Shown: one piece after another, positions 31,227 to 42,474 of the stretch | Numbering within the stretch: the stretch's first letter is position 1 | Layout: every line of letters begins with the position of its first letter | Source: Zopfochytrium polystomum | Lineage: Eukaryota; Chytridiomycota; Chytridiomycetes; Chytridiales; Chytridiaceae | DNA length: 64,000 nt | NCBI GenBank assembly: GCA_025765615.1 | Contig: JAIVFJ010000004.1 | Location: 124,001 to 188,000 of the forward strand | Reading direction: 5' to 3' | Made by a program: the position numbers and the translations under genes | The notes under the pieces: model-generated | What the model was told of the DNA's origin: nothing | The model's input: only the letters and a program-made list of their open reading frames with translations | Database searches by the model: none

Positions 31227-32413
31227 TGAAATCCCACCCAGGGCTGGAGGGACTTGGTGTGTGTGGGGATGAAGAGAGAGAGAGAGAGAGAGAGAGCAGT
31301 GATGATGGAAAAGGGAAAAGAGTGAGAGGATGGAGAGAGGAGAGAGGAGGGAGTGGGCAGAGATGGAAGAGAGAGCAAATGGAGGAAGAGAGATTGGCTT
31401 GTTTTGCACTGGATTCTGTCAAAGCAGCAAGGAGGGGGGTTGGATTCCTTGTTTGATCTCTGTGAGAGGTTGATGCTTTTATACTCCTGCAGGTTGGAGC
31501 CATCAGAAAACAGAGGGAGCAGTGGGCTGCACAGAGCAGGCCACAGAAATGAGATAAAACAGGCTGAGCACCAATCCCCAGTCTGGGCTAAGTACCCATT
31601 CAGGGCTGAGTACCACCCAGTGCTGGGCATCACTCAGGGCTGAATACCAGCCAGGGCTGAGTACCAGCCGGGGCTGTGCACCACCCAGGGCTAAGTACCA
31701 GCCAGGGCTGAGTACCACCTTGGGCTGAGCACTTTGTCTGGGCTGAGTACCACCAGGAACCAATTTACAGCTTGTTTGAGAAACAGTTGCTTGTAAATTG
31801 GTTTGGTTGTTTCCAAATCAGGAAGCTTGTTTGGGAAACAAGCCGCTTTTTTCCTTGTTTTTAGAAATCCAATGATTGGTGCAATCTCTGGTGAGCTCAG
31901 TTTTTATCTCACTTTTAGAAATGCAGTGATTGGTGCAATCCCTGATTCCTAAATGCCTGTTGCATTGCTCAGATTGCACAGCACAGCAGGAAAGCTGGAA
32001 TTCCAGATCAGGAAGCGGAATTCCGGTGCAGAGAAAGGAATTCCAGATCAGGAAGCGGAATTCCGGTGCAGAGAGAGGAATTCCGATGCAGAGAGCGGAA
32101 TTCCGGAGCATTGCGCAGTGGTACACTGCTTCTGCATGCTTGCTGTGCTGTGTTACATGTGCAGAGTGCGTAGTTTGAGTGTTTTTGTGCATGTTCTAAT
32201 TGCATTGTTCCTACCGGTAGGATGAACAAAGCTAGAACAACAGCCGCCTTTGCCTATCTCTTTTTATTGAGAACAGATTAGCCCTTCCGAGCGCCCCATT
32301 CAAGTATTGAATCTACTGAGCCCTTCAAACACCCCATCCAATGTGATTGGATGGAGTTCTCAAAGGGATCATCAGTAACGGGCATAGTGTACCCCGTGGG
32401 TCGAATCTCAACA
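31224..32413 (-). mobile_element. Copia-3 LTR, copy C
   Basis: 1190 bp with the same hybrid flanks (TGCAT / ACCCT) as copy B. The Copia-H remnant 32414-32573 follows. Confidence 0.85.
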
Positions 32414-32573
32414 ACCCTGGCTAGGGACCTCAACTCACACATATTGACTGCTTCAGCTTTTATACACAGACATACTAATACACCAGGTTCCATACCCTCG
32501 GAAATTCCACAGCCATACCTGAGTCCTCACTTAGTATCAACCACATGGTAATCCACAGTGAAAGTCAATCGGA

Positions 32574-32819
32574 TGTTAGATTTTGGGTTTTTGCAGTAAG
32601 CAGTGTGCAGGAGCAACACCTCACACTGTGGTGCATGGGAGCACCAACTGTGATGAGGATTTGGTGCATTTTTTGTCACCTGGTCTTTGTCACAATTTTG
32701 TATAAAGCCAAACAGCATACATTGTGGAACAGTCTCCCATCTCAGCTTCACCATCACAAGAGAGTAGTCCACCAGAGTAGTTCACCACCATCCACAATCA
32801 GCAGCAGTCATTTCTTTCA
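32574..32819 (+). mobile_element. Copia-1 5' LTR, copy 3
   Basis: 246 bp, primer-site position 32820-32833, leader to 33704 (one extra T near 33235). Confidence 0.85.
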
Positions 32820-33704
32820 TACAAAATTGTGACCCATCCCAATCATCTGGAGTATAAACAACGTGCAGAACACAGCAACACACTTGAAAAGCGCACAGAA
32901 CGAGCAAACAGAAGCAGTGCCACTCGCCATCACACTATCAACTTGCTCAGTTTTTGTACCCCCACCATTCCACCACGTCTACACCACTTTTAACACTGGG
33001 GAAGACGTTTTGACGGTCGTTTTCACTGCAGCAGCGTCGCAGAGCGTGTAACAGCACTCATCCACAACATCAGCCACCTGATAACGTCGAATTTCGAGAG
33101 TTTACGTTTGCAACTTCTTTCAATCGCTTTAGGAATCGCTTACCACCATTTGAAAGTGCTCCTTTTGCTCTATCTACCCACCAAATATCGTGATCTTCGA
33201 CTCGTTCCTTGCAGAATAACAGCTGTCCGCGTTTTTTACTGTTCAATTAGCACTCAAATCCGTCGAAATTCGTTGCCTGCAACTTCACACATTCACAACT
33301 CAGCCAAAACCCAACCAAATCGCTTAAAACCAATTTCTCTGCATTCAGCAACTGCTGATCTACGTGGGGCAACTCAGTGATTCTCTAAATTCGTCCTTGG
33401 CCTCGTGGGATATTAAGCTGCATCTGCATTTTGGCCCATCTGGTCACTCAATTTTCGCTTCAAACCCCGTGACAAGTCTGTTTTTCTTGTCCTCAAGTCA
33501 CTACACACGTGTGCAAACTTGGCTACATCACCTATCCACCTATCCACACCCATACCTTGACCATCAAGTGTCGTGTCACACTTGTTGAGTGTCGACTTAA
33601 AGACTGCTACTATTCCCTACGAAGGGTTACCACTAAATCAGGGAAATCACTGCCTTTCAAATTTCTATGCTCCTGCAAAGCTCTCACACATTTTCCTCCC
33701 AAGC

Positions 33705-35123
33705 ATGAGCGAGCGTGATCAAATCAAGTATGCTTCCTGTGCATTCCCCATCCTCAAAGGCGCAGCAAATTTTGGAGATTGGCTGGACGACCTAATTTCA
33801 GAACTATCCAACAAAAGCAATGGTCTCCGCCACTGCGTCGACCCAGACCGAATTAACGTATTACGCAATGATCAAGTGGACCCCAATGATCCTAATGTTG
33901 GCCCAACATGCAGAGTACGCAGGGGGCCCAACCACAGCGAGTATTATGCATTTGCACGAGACGGGCGTGAGCCGGTCAAATGGTTCCCAGGGACAGAAGA
34001 CCAGAACGCGTACTGTATCCTTCTCATTCGACGACATGTTGAACCAGAGCTTCTACCACAGTTCCCCCGACGAGGGCAGATTTTTGCCTACACACTGCTT
34101 GGAGAAATTGCGATTGCATGTCGAACAACAGATCAAGGATTAGCAAAGGAAATTATTGATGATTTCGAGCTTATAAAAATGGAACCTGCAGAATCATCCG
34201 AGTCATTTGCAATGCGCTTCATTACAGCTTACCACAAAGTAGAAAACTTTGCAGAAAGTTCATCAGTGGAAATCTGCAGTCGCATCACACCATTTTCCAA
34301 AGTTGTGCGAGTCTTCGTATCTGCCCTGAACAACACCCTAATCGATATGGGTGTTGCCAATACGTTCATGTTTGCAGGGAATCCTATCACTTCTGCTTCA
34401 TCATTGACTAAACTAATCACCTTATTTAAATCTACCGCCCGCCAAAATACATATGATGAGAGGCGGGATCGGCTTGCAGCACAACAGGAGTGGGACCTGA
34501 CAACAGCCATTCCAGAAGTCACTACACCAACAGCAAATGTAATTATTCGGCCAAAAGTACACTATAGTCAACTCCGCGGTCGTGGCAGTTATCATAAACC
34601 TCAGCAGTACCAGCTGTATCCTAATATCCGCCCAACAACCTTGCAGTACCAAAACCCTCAGTCCCAACAGTACACACCGCGCCCATATGGTGGTTTTGGC
34701 CGAGGCCGAGGAACATGGCGAGGACTAAGTTCACGTGGAACAGCAAAAGGTGGTACCGCAATGGGACGCGGCTCTGGGGGGAGTTGGTACCCTGCACAGC
34801 AACAGTCTTTTGGAGTCCAATGTCATGCATGAGGAGGCTATGGTCATGTTGCTCGACAGTGTGCCAACACATTTCTTCAGCAATTGCAGCAACAGCAACA
34901 GCATCGACCACCACCAAATCCAAATGCGCTCTTACTCCAGCAACCAAACCCTCCACAACAGCAGATACCTGAAAACCAAGCACTTCTGCTACAGAACGGT
35001 GATTGGGATGACCAGCAAAGTGAGCAGTATGCTGCAGAACAGCAATTGTGGATGGAAACGCAACTCCAATCAGAGACCGAACAAGATGAAAGTCAACAGG
35101 ATTTTTGGATGGCCCAGGAGTAA
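33705..35123 (+). pseudogene. Copia-1 gag, copy 3 (nonsense in zinc knuckle)
   Basis: Same length as copy 2 but the second cysteine codon of the CCHC knuckle is TGA (34830-34832) instead of TGT. A translated product would lose the knuckle, tail and frameshift site. Confidence 0.9.
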
Positions 35124-35689
35124 TCCGGGCATTTGCAGTTAACGTCCCTTCCCTTCCAATTTCTTTTCCTGTACTCATCGACAACGGTTGCAATGTCACA
35201 ACGCTTCGAGATTTCACTCTCTTCATTCCCTATAGTTATACTCAGCAGAAATCTAGCATGCGTATCGCCAAAGAAGGATCTATTCTTACTTGTGAAGGAT
35301 TCGGCACAGCTCTCATACCACTCGCCAACAACATCACACTTATAATTGAAGGTGCCCAATATGCTCCAGAATGTCCTGTCAACTTGGTCGCTGATCGGGA
35401 CCTACAACTATGTGGCTTCTTCCATCTTGCACGAGACCTTCAACCTGGTACTATTTATCGTAGCAGTCCTGAGGAAGGAGATCCAGCCGTCCTTCAAATG
35501 ATTCTTAGACATGGTCTCCAATGGTTCCCAACAGCAGCAAACCCCAACTTCAACTACAGCAAACAATTTATTGCACACTGCGCCAGTAAATTTTACAACC
35601 TCTTCAGCTCTGCAGAACCAGTTGATACACTCAGTATACGCACAGCCTTTCTCAACAGCAAAGCTCCAAACACTCAGCGCATGCATTGA
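35105..35689 (+). CDS. Copia-1 protease region, copy 3
   Basis: Same sequence features as 30642-31226. This copy is contiguous with the nearly complete Copia-3 element and, beyond it, the Copia-1 integrase end at 44465. Confidence 0.6.
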   Translation: MDGPGVIRAFAVNVPSLPISFPVLIDNGCNVTTLRDFTLFIPYSYTQQKSSMRIAKEGSILTCEGFGTALIPLANNITLIIEGAQYAPECPVNLVADRDLQLCGFFHLARDLQPGTIYRSSPEEGDPAVLQMILRHGLQWFPTAANPNFNYSKQFIAHCASKFYNLFSSAEPVDTLSIRTAFLNSKAPNTQRMH

Positions 35690-36875
35690 TGAAATCCCAC
35701 CCAGGGCTGGAGGGACTTGGTGTGTGTGGGGATGAAGAGAGAGAGAGAGAGAGAGAGAGCAGTGATGATGGAAAAGGGAAAAGAGTGAGAGGATGGAGAG
35801 AGGAGAGAGGAGGGAGTGGGCAGAGATGGAAGAGAGAGCAAATGGAGGAAGAGAGATTGGCTTGTTTTGCACTGGATTCTGTCAAAGCAGCAAGGAGGGG
35901 GTTGGATTCCTTGTTTGATCTCTGTGAGAGGTTGATGCTTTTATACTCCTGCAGGTTGGAGCCATCAGAAAACAGAGGGAGCAGTGGGCTGCACAGAGCA
36001 GGCCACAGAAATGAGATAAAACAGGCTGAGCACCAATCCCCAGTCTGGGCTAAGTACCCATTCAGGGCTGAGTACCACCCAGTGCTGGGCATCACTCAGG
36101 GCTGAATACCAGCCAGGGCTGAGTACCAGCCGGGGCTGTGCACCACCCAGGGCTAAGTACCAGCCAGGGCTGAGTACCACCTTGGGCTGAGCACTTTGTC
36201 TGGGCTGAGTACCACCAGGAACCAATTTACAGCTTGTTTGAGAAACAGTTGCTTGTAAATTGGTTTGGTTGTTTCCAAATCAGGAAGCTTGTTTGGGAAA
36301 CAAGCCGCTTTTTTCCTTGTTTTTAGAAATCCAATGATTGGTGCAATCTCTGGTGAGCTCAGTTTTTATCTCACTTTTAGAAATGCAGTGATTGGTGCAA
36401 TCCCTGATTCCTAAATGCCTGTTGCATTGCTCAGATTGCACAGCACAGCAGGAAAGCTGGAATTCCAGATCAGGAAGCGGAATTCCGGTGCAGAGAAAGG
36501 AATTCCAGATCAGGAAGCGGAATTCCGGTGCAGAGAGAGGAATTCCGATGCAGAGAGCGGAATTCCGGAGCATTGCGCAGTGGTACACTGCTTCTGCATG
36601 CTTGCTGTGCTGTGTTACATGTGCAGAGTGCGTAGTTTGAGTGTTTTTGTGCATGTTCTAATTGCATTGTTCCTACCGGTAGGATGAACAAGGCTAGAAC
36701 AACAGCCGCCTTTGCCTATCTCTTTTTATTGAGAACAGATTAGCCCTTCCGAGCGCCCCATTCAAGTATTGAATCTACTGAGCCCTTCAAACACCCCATC
36801 CAATGTGATTGGATGGAAATCTCAAAGGGATCATCAGTAACGGGCGTAGTGTACCCCGTGGGTCGAATCTCAACA
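35687..36875 (-). mobile_element. Copia-3 3' LTR
   Basis: 1189 bp. On the minus strand it is preceded by the purine-rich GCGGGGGTG (36876-36884), the likely polypurine tract. Confidence 0.85.
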
Positions 36876-36884
36876 CACCCCCGC

Positions 36885-37039
36885 AATAGAAAGAGAGGGG
36901 GCAACTGTTTCTCCTGGAGTACATGGCTGTCCAACAATGCCAGCCAAGCAGTGGGACTCGAACCCACCCATGCACCCCCCTACACTTGTGAAAACCTGCA
37001 TGAACCCACAAGTGTAGCTGGAGAAGCCAGAGAGAGCCT
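36885..37039 (-). other. Copia-3 3' untranslated region
   Basis: Between pol stop and polypurine tract; non-coding. On the minus strand it contains GGTGGGTTCGAGTCC (about 36969-36955), identical in form to a tRNA T-arm/B-box, but no matching A-box or cloverleaf was found. Confidence 0.4.
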
Positions 37040-38203
37040 TTAGACTAAGCGTTGTGCTGATTTGAGCGTGGGCACCACGCTTACACCTTGGAGGTCGGCG
37101 AGACTGCAAATTCCCATCAGTGATGCAAGCTTTGCATATTGAGCTGCTGGAAGAGCTTTGGTGAGAAGGTCGGCAATCATCATGTCCGTTGGGCAATGAA
37201 TGAGTTGAACCTCCTTTTTCTCCAAGTGGTCCTGTATGAAATGCAACCTCACATCAAAGTGTTTGACCCGGCCATGGTGTATTGGATTCATAGCAATAGC
37301 TATGGTTGAACGATTGTCTTCATAAACAGTAGTGGGCTTATTTAAATCCATACCCAGCTCCTGGAAGAGCATTCGTAGCCAGATTGCCTCTTTGATGGCC
37401 TCAGTAAGGGAGAAGTATTCCGCCTCAGTTGAGGACAAAGCGACAACTGATTGTTTCTTGCTGTACCATGTAATAGCACCCCCGCAAAGCATGAACACAT
37501 GCCCTGACCTCGACTTGCGTCCATCCTCTTCAGCATAGCTGGCATCAGCGTAGCCATGTGGTTCATCCCACTCTGGGTAAGAAATACCCGCAGCTTTCTC
37601 TACCTCTGGGAGCGTTGCATTGGTGATGCATGTCATCTGGGAGTCTCCCTTCTGGTAGAAAAGTCCATGATCCCAGGTAGCGCGGACATAGCGCAGCAAT
37701 CTGTCAAGCGCAAGGGAATCTGAATGGGTTGGAGCGGACTGGTATTGTGCAAGTGTATTCACAGCATACGCAATGTCAGGGCGCGTCAAGTTTGCAAGGT
37801 AAGCAAGTTGCATGAGTGTGCTTCGGAAGTATTCCGACTCTTTTTGTTGAAGTTTTCCAGAGTCCACTTCGTGTATCCATGTCGTGGACATGGGAGTTGC
37901 TTTGATTTTGACAGGTAAGCCTTCATCGTCACACCAGTAGTTTGCTTCCTCCAAGACATGCTGTGTGTAGTTTTTCTGTCCAATAAAGATTCCATCTTTG
38001 ATTTTCTCAACTTGGATGCCAACAGCAACTTTTGGGTTGAGGTCCTCGCGGATTTTGAACTTTGATTTGATCAGAGAAAGAATTTTGGCAATTTCTTCTT
38101 CAGTGTGACTGAGGATGAGGATGTCATCTACGTATAGAGTGATGATGGTCTTGACCTTTCCATCAGGGTGCCTTTGCACAAAGACACAGTGGTCAGTCTT
38201 CAA
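37040..38203 (-). pseudogene. Copia-3 RT palm/RNase H part of pol
   Basis: Continues pol in another frame after the RT deletion. It contains the RT catalytic motif LYVDDILIL, the LANLTRPDIAYAVN segment, and a complete RNase H: HGYADASYAEEDGRKSRSG, SSTEAEYFSLTEA, YEDNRSTIAIA, VKHFDVRLHFIQD and DLLTKALP. RT copies the RNA genome into cDNA, and RNase H removes the RNA. Ends at TAG near 37040. Confidence 0.85.
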
Positions 38204-38223
38204 TTGCGTAAATCCAATTTCTA

Positions 38224-40365
38224 CTAGGAAGTCGCGGATTGTTTTGTACCACTGTCGACCAGACTCTTCCTGAGTAAACAGACAAGAAGTATCCCGTCTG
38301 CACCACGTATCTCAAAGCCTTCTGGTTGTTCCATGAAGTTTTCAATGTCCAGTTTGGCGTTCAAGTATGCGGTTTCGACATCAAGGCCTGCAAGTATGAG
38401 GTCAAACAGCAACGAGATAGCAAGGATTGCCCTTATGGAGGAGCTGCGGACGACAGGGGAGAAGGTCTCATCGTAGTCCTGACCAAAGATCTGAGTGTAA
38501 CCCCAACCAACAAGGCGAGCCTTGAAGCGTTCAAGGTACCCTTCACTGTCAAACTTGTAGGCAAAAACCCATTTGGGCTTGAGTATCTTACGCCCTTTAG
38601 GTCGAGCCACTAAGTCCCAGACATGCTTTGATGTGATCGAATTGATCTCTGAGAGTTGAGCTGCCTTCCAATACTTTGCAAAAGGAGAACGCATGGCCTC
38701 TTTATGCGAAGCAGGGAGTGGCGGTAAGTCCCGCTGGTGGATCCTTTCTGTTGGATATGCTGTGACTTCCTCCGGCTCAAGCACAGTGTATGCTTTGAGC
38801 GTTTGGTAGAGTTCACGAAATTGTCCCCGTGCTATTCGTAGTTTACGAATTCTTGCAGTTAAAGCGCGGAGTGTTTTCTGACTGTAAGTGGAAGGACTTG
38901 TGGCAATTGATGGTTTTGTTCGTAGTTTACAAAGGTTTGCCTTCAATGCCAGGTAGTCACGTAAACCAGATGGCTCTCGTGGTATGATTGGGGGATTTGT
39001 TGCCTCCCCTGTTGACTCTGGCAAAGCTAGAATGTCAGGGGAAGTTGGGCGCTCCCTAGGAGGGATTTCCTGTTCATCAGGTATTGACTCTGGTTCAGAA
39101 TCAGATGCGTCGTATAGCATACCTGGCTGTAGATCTCCCCCCTGTGATTCTGCAGGTGGTACATCGTCTTCTTGTGAGTCAAACAGAGCGTCAGGATGTG
39201 TCACATCTGGATCAGTGGACATAGCGGGGGTATGCAACGAGGAGGAAAGATATTGGAAATCCTGAGCTGTGGGTTGGACTGGTCCCCATTCCTTCAAGCG
39301 GGAGTCATGAAGGAACTGTCTCCAATTCCGCACAATGCCAGGAAAAACATTTTCGTGAAAGGAGACATGGAAGTGTTCCGATATTCTCTGGGTTTTCAAG
39401 TCGTAGACAACTGGAAGAGTGTTTCCTTTATACCCTAAGAATATGCCTGGCGCCCCTTTGTCAGGATGTTTAAGCGTTCGCTTTTCCTTTGGGATACGGT
39501 GGATAACCAAACAGCCAAAGGTGCGGATGTGATCAATATTTGGCTTTTCACCGTACCAAGCTTCGTAAGGTGTTTTCTTAGTGTAAGAGTGGTAAACCCT
39601 GTTCTTTATGTATGCTGCGTAGCGGACTGCATACACAAAGAAAGAGTGGGGCAATCGTGACTCTAAGAGCATGCAGTGTGCCATGTCTTTGAGAGTGTTG
39701 ACCTGACGTTCTACCAGCCCGTTGAATTCCTTAGTGAATGCAGGACTAGGTTCTAAAACAATAGGAGGATGCCGAGTATTGGCCCAAGTTTTGAATTCTC
39801 CATCTTTGAAGATTTCCCCCCTGTCACAGCGCACAGATGTGATATGTTTGCCATGTTGTTGTTCAAACCTTTCGATCGTAGACCGGAATCTTGTGGGCGC
39901 GTCGGACAAAGAGTTGAGGAACTCAATGTCAAGCCAACGGGTTGACTCTTCCACAACCAGTTGCCAATGTTTTTCACCATGGTGTCCACGTGCGGGCAGT
40001 GGGACAGCATCAGTGTGTAAACGACCAAGCAGTGTGGTGTTTGGTCTGGAAGTGGAGTGGATAGGCGAAGCTTTCAATTTCCCAACATCACATGTCACGC
40101 AGGGAATGTCATGAATGAGGAAAAATGAATGACCAACTTTATTCAGATTTGACCAAGTACGCTTCAAAGAAGATAAAGACAGGTGACCAAATTTCTTGTG
40201 AAGAGCTCGGACTGCTTCAATGTTCTGAGGGTTTTGTAAAGGGTCTGGGTCAGTTTGACTTAAAGTTGGGGTTGCAGTTTGCAAAGGAGCAGTTTGCTGT
40301 TGCGACTCACCTGGGGCGTCCCCCGAAGGAGTCGGCGCGTCCCTTCCAAGTTCTGCCCTGTCGAG
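38224..40365 (-). pseudogene. Copia-3 integrase and RT N-terminal part
   Basis: From just after an in-frame TGA (40366-40368). HHCC zinc motif (LHKKFGHL, CVTC), integrase acidic residues in LHTDAV, CDRGEIFKDGE and FNGLVERQV, then FGCLVIH and IFLGYKG, a P/E/S-rich linker, and RT motifs PKWVFAYKFD, YDETFSPVV and DVETAYLNAKL. The frame breaks near 38250: SL is followed directly by GRQWYKT, so the conserved YGLKQS-type loop of the family is deleted, with a frameshift. Integrase would insert cDNA into the genome; the pol polyprotein cannot be completed. Confidence 0.85.
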
Positions 40366-42261
40366 TCAGAAGAGAAGGTCCACAACATTGACATTCCCTG
40401 TGTCCCTGTGAGCAATGGTAAAGTCTGAACCATGTACCCGAGGATGCGATAGGGCTGTGTCTGCTGTGAAAGTCACGTTGTGACCTGTCTGCCGCACGAT
40501 TTGCTGAACCGAGAGTAGAGTGTCTGAGAACTCTGGCACATAGAGTGAGTTCCTCATGATGAGAGCTCTTCCGTTAACGAACAGGGTAAAGTCGCCCACT
40601 CCAGTGGCAGTTGCAAAGCCGTCAGCTGTTTTGATCTGCTGGGAGGTGGGCCGCAAGTTTGTGAAGTGCTCTTCACAAGGCGACATTGTCCTGGAAGCCC
40701 CAGAGTCAAGGATGACCTGGTGTGGGTTGCCGCCAGCAAGTCTTGCCATCAGCGCAGTCTCATAGATGCGGCGGTAGGTGACGTTGCGGTAGAGGAAACG
40801 TCCAGATTCGTACATCACTTTGTAGCTGACGTTTGAGACAATGTTGTCAGTGATCCAGTCTGGATCCATTCTGCCGTCAAGAAGTGTAACTGTGAGTTCC
40901 ACTTCAAATTTCTCCTCCACCTCAACGGCCTGGCATGTTCCAATTTCAAACTCCCGTGCTGCAAGTGCCCTTTCTACTGAAAGGAAGTCGTCCAGAGCTG
41001 AAGTGCCTGCAAGGCGCGCAGCACCCTCAGTACTGAACTCCAACATTTCGACGTCTTCTGCTTCAGGAGGTGGTGGTGGAGTATCCATCCTGTAGCATTT
41101 GTGGGGTGGAGAGTCCTCAGAGGCTGCGCAAGAGGCTTGGTGGTGTTCTTTAGCGGCCACCTCACATGCAATCTTGGCAGTCTCAGTAGCTTTCTTGGAA
41201 TCAGCTGGTGTGGCCTTGGCTTCTTTGGCGTGTGCAGGCTGCTTGCCCTTGGCCTTCTTTGCAGGGCGAGCCGGCTCTGACTTCCCGTGAGGGAACTTGA
41301 GGCATTCCTCGCGAGAGTGTGAGACCCAGATTCCATGAAGGTCACAAGTAGGCTTGCCGTTGAGTGCCTCACCGATCTTGCGCTTCTTGGTTGCCACTGA
41401 GGTCTTTGCTGAAGCAGCTGTTTCCAACTCAGAAGTGCCATGGTGAGCAGAGTGTCTGCTGTTCTTCTCTTTGCTTTGCTGGTACAGCGTGTGGCAGTTT
41501 GTCAACTCCTTGACAAGATCGCTGGTGTTGGCGTAGCCTGACAGCCCCTTGAGAAGATTTTGACGAACGCCAGAGAAGATTTCATGTCCAGGCAGCGTTT
41601 CCCTTGCTTTGTGGATGATGGCAGAACGCAGGATGTTTGTCACACCCCTGCAAGTGGTGGCAGTACATTTGAAATGCTTTGGCCAATCCGTGACCAGTGT
41701 GGTCAGAGTGGTGTACCACTCCTGGACTGCCGGACCAGAGTCTCTGGGTTTTGCCAAACGACTGTAAGTCGCAAGCCACTTGTCCTGCTGTGAACCAGTG
41801 TGGTCCTGCAGGGCGTACTTGTCATTGAGCCACTTGTACCGGTCAGCGCAGTTGGTGATGTTTGCCGCATTCATGGAGCGCACATCCTCAATGCGCGAGC
41901 AGGAGTCGAGGGTAGCAACTGCCTTGTCGTGTTGGGCCTCAAGCTCCCTGTAGGTCTTGTGTTCTTGGCGTATACCAGTGTGGTACTTGTCAAGGGCAGC
42001 GTGGTGCAGACGGTACATCTCACTGTACGCAGCCTTGGCCTCTGCCGTTGCAGAGGATTCAGGGGGAGAACCAATACTGGGAGGAGCAGCGCCGATGCCG
42101 TTGGTGCAGTGCTCGTTGAACGTACCGAAGTAATCAGGCTTGAGGAAGCTGGCAACAAGATTGTATGCCATGACCGGCTTGATGACTTCTTCCACATGCA
42201 GTTCCCAAGCCTGGTAGCCATAAGAAGAGAAGCGGACAGCCTTGGGGGTCGAAGAAGACAT
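40366..42261 (-). CDS. Copia-3 gag-protease
   Basis: 631 codons from ATG at 42261 (MSSSTPKAVRF); the open frame extends upstream into the LTR but that part is low complexity. Gag contains a long helical region and a zinc-binding-like CDLHGIWVSHSREEC (C-x2-H...H-x4-C). A Lys/Ala-rich stretch follows, then the aspartic protease VILDSGASRTM and LYVPEFSDTLLSVQQI. It ends at TGA 40366-40368, with integrase continuing in the same frame, so the stop is either a mutation or a readthrough point. 42262-42474 is leader. Confidence 0.8.
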   Translation of the reverse strand: MSSSTPKAVRFSSYGYQAWELHVEEVIKPVMAYNLVASFLKPDYFGTFNEHCTNGIGAAPPSIGSPPESSATAEAKAAYSEMYRLHHAALDKYHTGIRQEHKTYRELEAQHDKAVATLDSCSRIEDVRSMNAANITNCADRYKWLNDKYALQDHTGSQQDKWLATYSRLAKPRDSGPAVQEWYTTLTTLVTDWPKHFKCTATTCRGVTNILRSAIIHKARETLPGHEIFSGVRQNLLKGLSGYANTSDLVKELTNCHTLYQQSKEKNSRHSAHHGTSELETAASAKTSVATKKRKIGEALNGKPTCDLHGIWVSHSREECLKFPHGKSEPARPAKKAKGKQPAHAKEAKATPADSKKATETAKIACEVAAKEHHQASCAASEDSPPHKCYRMDTPPPPPEAEDVEMLEFSTEGAARLAGTSALDDFLSVERALAAREFEIGTCQAVEVEEKFEVELTVTLLDGRMDPDWITDNIVSNVSYKVMYESGRFLYRNVTYRRIYETALMARLAGGNPHQVILDSGASRTMSPCEEHFTNLRPTSQQIKTADGFATATGVGDFTLFVNGRALIMRNSLYVPEFSDTLLSVQQIVRQTGHNVTFTADTALSHPRVHGSDFTIAHRDTGNVNVVDLLF

Positions 42262-42466
42262 GCTAGGTAGCGGCTTGGTGGACCAATGGACTTGTTTAGA
42301 GCGGTAGCCCTTTTCTTGTAGAGAGCCAAGAGCCCTTTGTTGCCTTAAAGTAGCTGGTGAGCCGGTGCTCACAGACAGGTTGGTCTTGTTTAGAGTCAGA
42401 AACCCTTTTCTTGTAAGAGCAGCAGGGCCCTGTTTGAGCGTACAAGTGTGGCTGACGGCATGTAGG

Positions 42467-42474
42467 TAGCTTTG
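42467..42474 (-). promoter_or_regulatory. Copia-3 primer-site position, short self-match
   Basis: CAAAGCTA (minus strand) starts at the first base after the 5' LTR and is complementary to TAGCTTTG in the LTR (43499-43506). That stretch lies about 34 bases after an AATAAAAAG box. Only 8-9 bases pair, so this is weak. Confidence 0.3.

Noticed and set aside
36955..36969. tRNA gene suggested by GGTGGGTTCGAGTCC
   Set aside because: No A-box, acceptor stem or anticodon arm can be drawn around it.
37724..42270. Several plus-strand frames opposite Copia-3 pol and gag
   Set aside because: They are antisense to clear integrase, RT and gag domains and have no motifs of their own.
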